From an uncultured Eubacteriales bacterium (lineage in GTDB: Bacteria > Bacillota > Clostridia > Christensenellales > Aristaeellaceae), in the NCBI GenBank assembly GCA_900553295.1, contig USCR01000105.1:1-8696 (forward strand): a stretch of 8,696 nucleotides of DNA, in the 5' to 3' direction. The position numbers and the translations under genes were made by a program. The number at the start of each line of letters is the position of its first letter. Position 1 is the stretch's first letter. Below, in pieces: positions 1-5,714 of the stretch. The notes under the pieces were generated by a model, which was not told the origin of the DNA, did no database searches, and saw only the letters and a list, made by a program, of their open reading frames with translations.

Positions 1-1
1 C

Positions 2-1153
2 CTGACGGGTTTTTCCGCCCCCGCAGCCCGGGAGCTGTGCTGCCGGCTGACCGGCAGCGTCCAGGGCACGCTGACGCCTGAGGAGCTGCCCCGGGCGGCT
101 GAACGTCTGGCAGACTTTCTCCGCCGAATGAAGGACCTGCAGCCGCCGGTGGTGCTCCTGGATGCCCAGGGGGATCCGGCGGACGTATTCCCCTTCCCCT
201 ACGTAAGCTGCGACACCGCCCGGCAAAAGCCCTTTCCCAGCCTGAGCGCCGCGCTGGAAAATTATTTTGGCGTGCGGGATCAGAAGGACCGGCTGGAGCA
301 GAAATCCTCCTCCATGGTCCGGCTGCTGAAAACGCACATCGAGCGATGCGAAAAAAAACTGGCCCTGCAAAACGAGGAGCTGGCCAACGCAGCCCGCATG
401 GAAGAATACCGTCTGATGGGCGAGCTGCTCAACGCCAACCTCTGGCAGCTTCATCGTGGCCAGGAGGCGGCGGTGGTGACCAACTACTATGACGAAGCAG
501 GCGGACAGGTGACCATTCCCCTGGACAAGCAGCTGACCCCTGCCCAGAACGCCCAAAGGTATTTCAAAAAATACCAGAAGGCACGCTCCGCCCGGGAAAC
601 CGCCGCCGAGCAAAAGGAAAAGACCCTGGCGGAATTGTCCTTTCTGGAAAGTGCGCTGCTGGACGTGGGCAAGTGCGTGGGTGAAAGCGAGCTCAACGAA
701 ATCCGCAGCGAATTACAGCGCACGGGCTACCTGCGTACCAGCATGAACCGCCGTCAGCTCAAGCAGTTTCCCCCCAGCCGGCCCTACCGCTACCGTTCCC
801 AGGACGGCATTGAGATCTGCGTGGGCAAAAACTCCCTGCAAAACGACCGGCTTACCGGCTCGGCCCGGGGAGGCGAAATGTGGCTTCACGCCAAGGACAT
901 GCCCGGCAGCCATGTGATTATCCGCACGGAAGGGGAAGTCCCCCCCACTACCCTCAAGCAGGCCGCGCAGTTGGCCGCCTGGTACAGCAAGGGTCAGCGC
1001 TCCAGCAGCGTACCCGTGGACTATACCCTGCGCAAATACGTCAAAAAGCCCGGCGGCGCGCCGCCAGGCTTCGTTCACTACACCAACCAGCATACGGTTT
1101 ACATGACCGTGGAGGAAAGCGACATCCGCGCCATTACCCTGCTGGAAGAATAA
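2..1153 (+). CDS. rqcH: RqcH / NFACT family ribosome quality control protein (5' truncated by window edge)
   Basis: The frame is open from base 2 with no stop upstream, so the gene starts outside the window; 383 residues are visible and the family is usually near 570-590, so roughly the first 190-200 are missing. Residue numbers here count from base 2. A charged coiled-coil region lies at about 93-137, after the family-typical stretch FPSLSAALENYF (about 79-90). A second helical segment begins at LTPAQNAQRYFKKY (about 178-191). The C-terminal NFACT-R (DUF814) domain carries its hallmark MWLHAKDMPGSH (about 293-304) and ends with YTNQHTVYM. Known role of the family (RqcH, Rqc2, older name fibronectin-binding protein A/FbpA): it binds stalled 50S-peptidyl-tRNA complexes in the cytoplasm and recruits tRNA-Ala to add C-terminal alanine tails that mark peptides for degradation. 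The NFACT-N part with its Asp-Arg tRNA motif lies in the missing portion, so I cannot check activity. Family assignment is firm; alanine tailing is inferred from homologues. Confidence 0.93.
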   Translation: MTGFSAPAARELCCRLTGSVQGTLTPEELPRAAERLADFLRRMKDLQPPVVLLDAQGDPADVFPFPYVSCDTARQKPFPSLSAALENYFGVRDQKDRLEQKSSSMVRLLKTHIERCEKKLALQNEELANAARMEEYRLMGELLNANLWQLHRGQEAAVVTNYYDEAGGQVTIPLDKQLTPAQNAQRYFKKYQKARSARETAAEQKEKTLAELSFLESALLDVGKCVGESELNEIRSELQRTGYLRTSMNRRQLKQFPPSRPYRYRSQDGIEICVGKNSLQNDRLTGSARGGEMWLHAKDMPGSHVIIRTEGEVPPTTLKQAAQLAAWYSKGQRSSSVPVDYTLRKYVKKPGGAPPGFVHYTNQHTVYMTVEESDIRAITLLEE

Positions 1154-1181
1154 ATGCTAAGCGCAAAGGAGAAAGAAACAT

Positions 1182-1736
1182 ATGGTATATTTTCGCGCCG
1201 TTCGCGAAAGCGACGCTGCCGCCCTGGCGGAGCTCCGCCGCCCTTATGCGGAAAAATATCCCGCCAAGGCCCCCGACGCCGGAAGCATCCTCCGGGAAAT
1301 CCGCCGCTTGACCACCGCCTATCCCTACCTGGTAGCGGAAGTCAACGATCAGGTGGTGGGTTGCGCCTTTGCCGCTCCCCTGCGGGACGATCCCGCCTAC
1401 CAGTGGGATGCGGAAGTGCGTATCTATTGCGCTGAGGCATTTCACGGGCAGGGTTTGGGGTCCGCGCTGATGCTGCGGCTTATGCGGGTGCTGACGGTTC
1501 AGGGCTTTGTGCATGCATGTGCCACGGTGGCCCTGCCCAACGATGCGGCGCTGGCCTTCCTGAAGAGCTTTGATTTTGCCCCCGCCGGGCGGCTTCCCGG
1601 CGTTGCCTTCCACCAGGGTGCGTGGCAGGATATGCTCTGGCTTGTACGTCCCCTGGCCCGGCTGCCGGAGTTCCCCACCCCGCCCACGCCCTTTGAAGGT
1701 TTTGAGCGTGAGGAACTGGCTGCACTGATTCTGTAA
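1182..1736 (+). CDS. GNAT N-acetyltransferase, phosphinothricin acetyltransferase-like
   Basis: This 184-residue protein has the GNAT layout: beta1 start VYFRAVRESDAAAL, a helical segment, the beta4 strand DAEVRIYCAEAF (about 76-87), then the acetyl-CoA pyrophosphate loop HGQGLGSAL (88-96), and the C-terminal signature LPNDAALAFLKSFDF followed by GAWQDMLWL (146-154), which resembles the W-x-D-M/V element of PAT/Bar-like enzymes. The usual Arg/Gln that opens motif A is His88. Such enzymes move acetyl from acetyl-CoA to an amine; the substrate (an amino acid analogue, amine or peptide) cannot be read from sequence. The ATG at 1182 is chosen because AAAGGAG sits at 1165-1171 with a 10-nt gap. 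An ATG at 1154 is in another frame. The gene follows rqcH by 28 nt without a terminator and is probably co-transcribed, although the functions look unrelated. A short proline-rich tail (LPEFPTPPTPFEGF) follows the GNAT fold. Confidence 0.88.
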   Translation: MVYFRAVRESDAAALAELRRPYAEKYPAKAPDAGSILREIRRLTTAYPYLVAEVNDQVVGCAFAAPLRDDPAYQWDAEVRIYCAEAFHGQGLGSALMLRLMRVLTVQGFVHACATVALPNDAALAFLKSFDFAPAGRLPGVAFHQGAWQDMLWLVRPLARLPEFPTPPTPFEGFEREELAALIL

Positions 1737-1747
1737 ACCTGCAAACA

Positions 1748-1782
1748 AAACGGGCTACCGCTGTGCATGCGGCAGCCCGTTT
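1748..1782 (-). terminator. Rho-independent terminator between convergent genes, best on the - strand
   Basis: AAACGGGCTACCGC (1748-1761) pairs with GCGGCAGCCCGTTT (1769-1782) around a 7-nt loop, giving a 14-bp arm with one mismatch. In + strand RNA the mismatch is A-C, but in - strand RNA it becomes a U-G wobble. The - strand transcript also continues into UUUUGUUUG, whereas the + side is followed only by GCUUAUGGUUUU. It lies 2 nt after the methyltransferase stop and 11 nt after the GNAT stop. It should end the - strand operon well and may also act, less well, on the + strand. Confidence 0.78.
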
Positions 1783-1784
1783 GC

Positions 1785-2534
1785 TTATGGTTTTACCGAC
1801 CGTGTGGCCCAGAAGGTGGCCACGCCAAATTGATGCAGATTTCCTTTGCCCTCGGTGTCCTCATACACGTCTTCCAGCCGGAAGCCTGCCCGTAGCTGGC
1901 CGCCGATTTGCTCCTCGATGCCATGGGAAAACTGAATGCCGTCCCCCGCAGCCATCGCCTGCCGGTACAGCTCCTCATCCTTTAAGGGATTGTAGGGCAG
2001 CTTTTGCACCAGAGCGGTGCCTTCTTCGTTGAAGGCATAACCCAGGCCGTTATCCAGGCCCGCCAGCAGGATGCCGCCCGGTTTCAGCACCCGGAAGCAT
2101 TCCCGCCACACGTGGAATACATCCTCCACATAGCAGTTGGACACGGGGTGGAAAATCAGATCAAAGGTTTCATCCTCAAAGGGAAAGGTCTGGGTCATGT
2201 CCGCCCGCACCAGCTCGATGGCGTAGCCCTCTCTTTGAGCCACCATTGCATCCGACGCCAGCTGGGCCTTGGAATAATCCAGCAGGGTGCATGCAGCCCC
2301 CGCCGCGGCAAAAACCGGCATCTGCTGTGCGCCGCCGCTGGCCAACCCCAGCACCCGTGCCCCGCGCAATTCCCCGAACCAGGAGCGCGGAACCGGTTTG
2401 GTGGGTGTCAGCAGCACCTGCCAATCTCCTTGCTGTGCACGCACATAGGTTTCATGGTCAATGGGCGTCCCCCACTCCCAGCCGTCCGCCACCCATTGGT
2501 CAACGGCCTGGGCGTTGATATCCGTGTATTTCAT
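1785..2534 (-). CDS. Class I SAM-dependent methyltransferase
   Basis: The 249-residue product is a Rossmann-fold methyltransferase of the type-11 group. After an N-terminal helical part (YTDINAQAVDQW, about 3-14), motif I appears as VLGLASGGAQQMPVFAAAGA (61-80), followed by the acidic end of beta2 in TLLDYS (83-88). Motif II/III is FPFEDETFDLIF (117-128), and the post-motif VLKPGGILLAGLDNG (149-163) is typical. This subfamily usually reads VLxLASGGGQQ, so the cofactor loop looks intact. The methyl acceptor is unknown. The frame extends to an ATG at 2567, but the start at 2534 is preferred: GGAGG (2545-2549 on this strand) sits 10 nt upstream, and MKYTDIN matches the usual family start. It is the last gene of a five-gene - strand run, 26 nt after the Imm5-like gene and directly before the terminator. 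Confidence 0.9.
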   Translation of the reverse strand: MKYTDINAQAVDQWVADGWEWGTPIDHETYVRAQQGDWQVLLTPTKPVPRSWFGELRGARVLGLASGGAQQMPVFAAAGAACTLLDYSKAQLASDAMVAQREGYAIELVRADMTQTFPFEDETFDLIFHPVSNCYVEDVFHVWRECFRVLKPGGILLAGLDNGLGYAFNEEGTALVQKLPYNPLKDEELYRQAMAAGDGIQFSHGIEEQIGGQLRAGFRLEDVYEDTEGKGNLHQFGVATFWATRSVKP

Positions 2535-2560
2535 GATCCATCTTCCTCCGAAAATAAGGT

Positions 2561-3085
2561 TCAGCAATGCCAGTCCAGCCGCGCTGGATGTTCCTCTTTG
2601 GGAACGGACACCGACTGCAAGCTCGCCAGCATACCAGCAAACAGTTCCTCCGCGCAGGCGTCATAGGCCGCTGCGTCCGCGCCTTCGCCCAAGGTATGAT
2701 AGGCCAACGCCGCCGCGGCATAAAAGGTCATGCCCAGGGCGTTGGTGGGGGTTTGCATCACGGCCGCCGCCGTACCGATGGCCCGCAGAGCCGCCTGCAC
2801 CGCCGGGGCTGTCTCCTGCCGGGCGGCATCCCGCAGGGCGGCAAGCAGCGGCCTCACCGTTTTGCCATCGCAGCGGCCCTCGGCCCAATCCATCGCCAGT
2901 GCCAGCAGCTGCGCCGGAAGTGTATCCTGCGGATGGGCGGCCAAACAAATCGGCAGCAAACTTTCCCGGGCATATCCGGCGCTCCAGCGCGCCAGGGTTT
3001 CCCTGGACTGGGTTTCCATTTGCCGCATCAGCGCAACAACCCCTGGAGCATCAGCACTGCCCAGCATTTTACGAAGCTTTGCCAT
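2561..3085 (-). CDS. Imm5-like putative immunity protein (all-helical, no toxin partner seen)
   Basis: This 174-residue, alanine-rich protein is predicted to be entirely helical, with no signal peptide or membrane segment. The order of motifs resembles the Imm5 family of putative immunity proteins. LARWSAGYARESLLP (31-45) corresponds to the family's W-A-x-x-C/Y-A block. LPAQLLALAMDWAEG (56-70) corresponds to the R/P-x-x-A-x-x-x-x-x-W-x-x-G block. Later helices carry repeated A-A-R/A-I patterns, ending in MTFYAAAALAYHTLG (119-133). Imm5 members are predicted antidotes in polymorphic toxin systems, known mainly from genome context. No toxin, WXG100/LXG domain or secretion gene is next to it here, so it could be an orphan, or a chromosomal protein of another function that shares the fold. 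The start at 3085 has a weak GGTGAG element about 5 nt upstream. It sits 19 nt after the VOC gene, so translation is probably coupled. The assignment rests on pattern memory, not an alignment. Confidence 0.6.
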   Translation of the reverse strand: MAKLRKMLGSADAPGVVALMRQMETQSRETLARWSAGYARESLLPICLAAHPQDTLPAQLLALAMDWAEGRCDGKTVRPLLAALRDAARQETAPAVQAALRAIGTAAAVMQTPTNALGMTFYAAAALAYHTLGEGADAAAYDACAEELFAGMLASLQSVSVPKEEHPARLDWHC

Positions 3086-3104
3086 GCATTCTCACCCTAT
3101 CATT

Positions 3105-3530
3105 TCAAGCATTGGGATCTTCCGTCATCAGCCCCCAGCGAAAGCCGTAGCGGTCCACCAGCACGCCAACCTGGGAGCTGTAGGTTGTGCGATGCAAAGG
3201 ATAAATGATTTGCCCGCCGGATGCAAGGATCTCAAAGGCACGCCGCACATCTTCCGCCGTGTCAAAGGTTACGGTAAGCGAAAGCGCCAGGCTGGTCTGA
3301 AAGGGTACATCCAGGTTATCGCAGAGCATGATCCGCTGCCCACCGATATGCATCTCCGCATGATAGACATAGTCCTCCTGCTCCTTGGTCAGGGTCATGG
3401 AAAGATCCTGCGGGTCAGCGTCACGGTAACGCAGCACATAATCCACCTGGGCGTGAAACGCCTGCTCGTAAAGCGCAATGGCGTCGGCGCATCGTCCGTC
3501 AAAATTGAAGTTCGGGGTAATCCGTGTCAT
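3105..3530 (-). CDS. VOC family protein, PhnB-like (glyoxalase/bleomycin resistance fold)
   Basis: The 141-residue product starts MTRITPNFNFDGRCADAI, the usual opening of PhnB-like vicinal-oxygen-chelate proteins (F-x-G-x-C/A-x-E/D-A). It continues through the AYxxxF-type helix ALYEQAFHA, a central VYHAEMHIGGQRIMLCDN (56-73), TVTFDTAEDVRRAFE (87-101), and the end motif LVDRYGFRWGLM (124-135). Two beta-alpha-beta-beta-beta units are therefore present, as in a full-length member. Family members include metal-dependent lyases, dioxygenases and metal-free drug-binding proteins; PhnB itself has no clear function. I do not assign a substrate. The frame opens further upstream at 3596, but 3530 is chosen because AAAGGAG ends 7 nt before the ATG and homologous proteins start there; a second AGGAG lies just further upstream. 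It lies 72 nt after the serine hydrolase and 19 nt before the Imm5-like gene. Confidence 0.87.
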   Translation of the reverse strand: MTRITPNFNFDGRCADAIALYEQAFHAQVDYVLRYRDADPQDLSMTLTKEQEDYVYHAEMHIGGQRIMLCDNLDVPFQTSLALSLTVTFDTAEDVRRAFEILASGGQIIYPLHRTTYSSQVGVLVDRYGFRWGLMTEDPNA

Positions 3531-3566
3531 GGATATTCTCCTTTCTCCTGAGGCATTGCCTGATGG

Positions 3567-3587
3567 CGCCCCGTCTTCCAACGGGCG
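3567..3587 (-). other. Small intergenic stem-loop between serine hydrolase and VOC genes
   Basis: In the 72-nt gap, CGCCCCGT and ACGGGCG form a 7-bp stem with one bulged C and a 6-nt loop. No U-tract follows on the - strand, so it is not a standard terminator. It could act as an RNA-stability or processing element that lets the downstream VOC, Imm5-like and methyltransferase genes be expressed at a different level. It may also be chance in GC-rich DNA. Confidence 0.3.
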
Positions 3588-3602
3588 ATGAAGCATGCTG
3601 TT

Positions 3603-4637
3603 TCACAGCAAGGAAGCCTCCGCGGCGGCCACATTATGGATCAGGGAACGCAGGCGGATCAGCCGAGGGTTCTCCCGGGTGGGGCAAACGCGGTTGGTCA
3701 GCAGCACCACGAACAGCCCGGTTTCCGGGTCCACGGCAAAGCTGGTGCCCGTAAAGCCCGTATGCCCATAGGCCCTGGGGCTCATCAGGTCACCCAGAAA
3801 GTTGGCGGGACTGCCTGCCAGATGAAAGCCCAGGCCCCGGAACTCATGGTCAGGCCCTGGGGTGCGGTTCAGGAGCGCCGCGCGCATTGTGGCCGGGGAC
3901 AGGTACGCTCTCCCGTCGGGCAGTTTTCCGCCGCAGGCCAGCATCTGGGTAAAGCGGGTCATGTCCTCCAGATCGCTGAAAATGCCCGCATTGGCAGAAA
4001 TACCGTGCTGAAAGCGGGCGTTTTCATCGTGCGCCACACCGCAGAGCAGTGCTTTCGTTTCCGCGTCCCATTCCGTGGGCGCCACGTCGCCTGTGGGGCG
4101 ATAGGTGGTGTGCTTCAAGTCCAAAGGATCAAAAACCCAGCTCTGCGCCAGACGGTCCAGGGGCTCGCCGCCGATGCGCTCCAGGATCTTGCCCAGGAGG
4201 ATGTACCCCATGCAGCTGTAAATGGGCACGCCACCGGGCCGCTGAACCAGCGGATGGCGCAAAATGGCCTGCGTAACCTCCTCGGGGCTGCCGCATTCCT
4301 CTTGCAGCAAAAAGTGATCCGGTATGCCGCTGGTGTGGGTCATCAGTTGCAGTATGGTAATGTCGGCCTTGTCCGCCGGGGCATCCAGGAAAGCGCCCAC
4401 CCGATCGTACAAGCGCAGCTTGCCCTCCTCCAGCCAGCGCAGGGCAATCATGGTAGCGCCCAGTATTTTGGATACGCTGGCCATATCGTAGAGGGTGTGC
4501 CCGGTGACATGGCCGAAGGTGCGGCGGCAAAGCACCCGGGGACCGATGCCCACGCTCAGGCATGCGGAGGGATACGCGCCCTGCTCCAGGCCTTGCTGCA
4601 CCAGGGCGGCTGTTTTGGCAAAGGGTTCCATGGTCAT
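3603..4637 (-). CDS. Serine hydrolase of the beta-lactamase / class C fold
   Basis: The 344-residue protein carries the catalytic set of penicillin-recognising serine hydrolases. SVSK (S54-K57, in YDMASVSKILGA) supplies the nucleophile and general base. YSC at 140-142 (in PIYSCMGYILLG) takes the place of the usual Y-x-N. HTG at 292-294 (in YGHTGFTGTS) replaces K-T-G. Between them LMTHTSGIP (98-106) and GIFSDLEDMTRF (218-229) are typical, and the end NRVCPTREN (315-323) is common in this group. There is no clear signal peptide (the mature-type start is MTMEPFAKTAAL), so it is probably cytoplasmic. Members include esterases, D-aminopeptidases and peptidoglycan-related hydrolases; HTG rather than KTG argues against an efficient beta-lactamase. 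The frame extends to 4712, but ATG 4637 is preferred because AAGGAAGG lies just upstream; ATG 4631 is the alternative. It follows the phosphatase by 55 nt. Confidence 0.9.
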   Translation of the reverse strand: MTMEPFAKTAALVQQGLEQGAYPSACLSVGIGPRVLCRRTFGHVTGHTLYDMASVSKILGATMIALRWLEEGKLRLYDRVGAFLDAPADKADITILQLMTHTSGIPDHFLLQEECGSPEEVTQAILRHPLVQRPGGVPIYSCMGYILLGKILERIGGEPLDRLAQSWVFDPLDLKHTTYRPTGDVAPTEWDAETKALLCGVAHDENARFQHGISANAGIFSDLEDMTRFTQMLACGGKLPDGRAYLSPATMRAALLNRTPGPDHEFRGLGFHLAGSPANFLGDLMSPRAYGHTGFTGTSFAVDPETGLFVVLLTNRVCPTRENPRLIRLRSLIHNVAAAEASLL

Positions 4638-4692
4638 GCGCTTCCTTCCTTTTGTGGCGCGGGAAACGCCGCGTGCGTAGCGTTGCCCTGGG

Positions 4693-5220
4693 TCATTCTT
4701 CTGCCAAGTCAAAGGGGACGATTTCCCCGCATTTGGGATGTTCTTTTCCCGTAACCGCCTGGATCATCATGCCGTGACAGGCCACGATCACCTGTGAATC
4801 ATGGGCATATTTTTCCAAGACCCGGAGGACCCGCGCCCTGATGGCGTCAGCATCCTCCCACTGTTTTTCCTCGCCGGAGGGATAATGTCCACCGCATGCC
4901 TCGTACTCCGCATAGGCACGTTCCGCGACGGCGTCGTCCTCGTAAATAAAATCCTTGTTGGCCAGCCACTCGTGCAGGTCTGTTTCAATGACAATCTCCG
5001 CTCCCAGTGCTTTGGACAGGATGGCTGCCGTCTGTACCGCGCGGGTGTATGGGGAGCTGAGGATCAGTTTCGTCCCCTGCAGCCGCGGGTCCCTGGCGGT
5101 CTCACGGATCTGCTCCACGCCTTTTTCGGAGAGCCGGGCCAGATTCACCCCAAAGCCCTGGTACACCTTGGTGTTGCGCTGGGAGTAGTCTGTTTTTCCG
5201 TGCCTGACGAAGTAAAACAT
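4693..5220 (-). CDS. Histidine phosphatase family protein (phosphoglycerate mutase-like)
   Basis: The 175-residue product starts MFYFVRHGKT, placing the catalytic His7 in the RHG motif at the very N-terminus. SSPYTRAVQTA (55-65) supplies the second phosphate-binding Arg60, E84 in DLHEW is the likely acid/base position, and VACHGMMIQ (146-154) supplies the second catalytic His149. These are the four expected active-site positions, and the length fits a minimal branch-1 histidine phosphatase. Substrates in this family range from sugar phosphates and phosphoglycerate to nucleotides and phosphoproteins; nothing here decides between them. An open frame continues upstream to 5376 but is rejected: AAGGAGG precedes ATG 5220 by 6 nt, the next ATG at 5226 abuts it, and the longer version would run through the terminator hairpin. 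It is the first gene of the five-gene - strand run. Confidence 0.92.
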   Translation of the reverse strand: MFYFVRHGKTDYSQRNTKVYQGFGVNLARLSEKGVEQIRETARDPRLQGTKLILSSPYTRAVQTAAILSKALGAEIVIETDLHEWLANKDFIYEDDAVAERAYAEYEACGGHYPSGEEKQWEDADAIRARVLRVLEKYAHDSQVIVACHGMMIQAVTGKEHPKCGEIVPFDLAEE

Positions 5221-5280
5221 GCGCATCCTCCTTTTGGATACCGGGATGGATACAGCGCGTCCCCTCCCGGGGAAATGGAA

Positions 5281-5317
5281 AGCGCCGTTCCGAGCTTTTC
5301 CACTACGGAACGGCGCT
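5281..5317 (-). terminator. Strong hairpin terminator after the three-gene redox operon
   Basis: AGCGCCGTTCCG (5281-5292) and CGGAACGGCGCT (5306-5317) form a perfect 12-bp stem with a 13-nt loop. On the - strand the stem is followed by UUUCCAUUUCC, a moderate U-rich tail. It lies 36 nt after the DUF1667 stop and upstream of the phosphatase, so it separates two - strand transcripts. Just downstream CCCCTCCCGGGG (5261-5272) can form a small extra stem. Confidence 0.72.
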
Positions 5318-5353
5318 CCTTTGCTGCCATTATGCGCTTTGCCCGCGCGGGAA

Positions 5354-5707
5354 TCACTCCACCGTCTTGGTGGCAATCACGTCCACGCCGCTGCCGCATA
5401 CATCGGGCACAATCACCGTTCCGGCCTGTACAGGCGGGGTCACCTTAACCTGGGACAGCTGGCGCATACAGTTGAAAATGTCTTTCTTGGGTATGGGTGA
5501 ACGGGTCTTGACGCTCACGGGCATGGTACGGCCCTCCACGGGAATTACCGCGGTCACCATCCGTTCGGGCGCGATGCACTCCTGGTGGGCATACCGCTCG
5601 CCCCGCTTGCAAACGTTGCCGCTCACGGAAACCACCTGGCCGTTTTCCACTTGCACGGTCATGCGGCAGCCCATGGGGCAGTTGATGCAGGTAATCGTCT
5701 GTTCCAT
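5354..5707 (-). CDS. DUF1667 protein, four-cysteine putative Fe-S electron carrier
   Basis: This 117-residue protein matches the DUF1667 family in length, position and sequence. The N-terminus holds C7-x2-C10-x3-C14, then C33-K-R-G, with the strand pattern MTVQVENGQVVSVSG between. That arrangement closely resembles the Fe4S4-binding domain at the N-terminus of molybdopterin oxidoreductases (C-x2-C-x3-C then C-x-K/R-G). C44, C80 and C104 are additional cysteines. The C-terminal half (ending DVIATKTVE) shows no known catalytic motif. The family has no established function; the conserved cysteines have led to a metal-binding suggestion. I infer a small [4Fe-4S] electron carrier or subunit. ATG 5707 is supported by AAAGGAG 11 nt upstream, inside the last codons of the oxidoreductase gene; the two genes are 7 nt apart, so translation is coupled. 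It is the last gene of the operon, before the terminator. Confidence 0.85.
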   Translation of the reverse strand: MEQTITCINCPMGCRMTVQVENGQVVSVSGNVCKRGERYAHQECIAPERMVTAVIPVEGRTMPVSVKTRSPIPKKDIFNCMRQLSQVKVTPPVQAGTVIVPDVCGSGVDVIATKTVE

Positions 5708-5714
5708 CGCTGCC

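Noticed and set aside
2535..2567. N-terminal extension of the methyltransferase (MLNLIFGGRWI)
   Set aside because: It has no RBS at a proper distance and would include the good GGAGG site inside the coding region.
2004..3551. Several overlapping + strand frames (220, 229, 213, 273 codons)
   Set aside because: They are antisense to the methyltransferase, Imm5-like and VOC genes, lack ribosome binding sites, and overlap each other in different frames.
3588..4754. 388-codon open frame on the + strand
   Set aside because: It is antisense to the serine hydrolase with its complete catalytic motifs; no RBS and no family resemblance.
5221..5376. 50-residue N-terminal extension of the histidine phosphatase
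   Set aside because: It would run through the terminator hairpin, overlap the end of DUF1667, and bury the AAGGAGG site; the RHG motif normally sits at the N-terminus.
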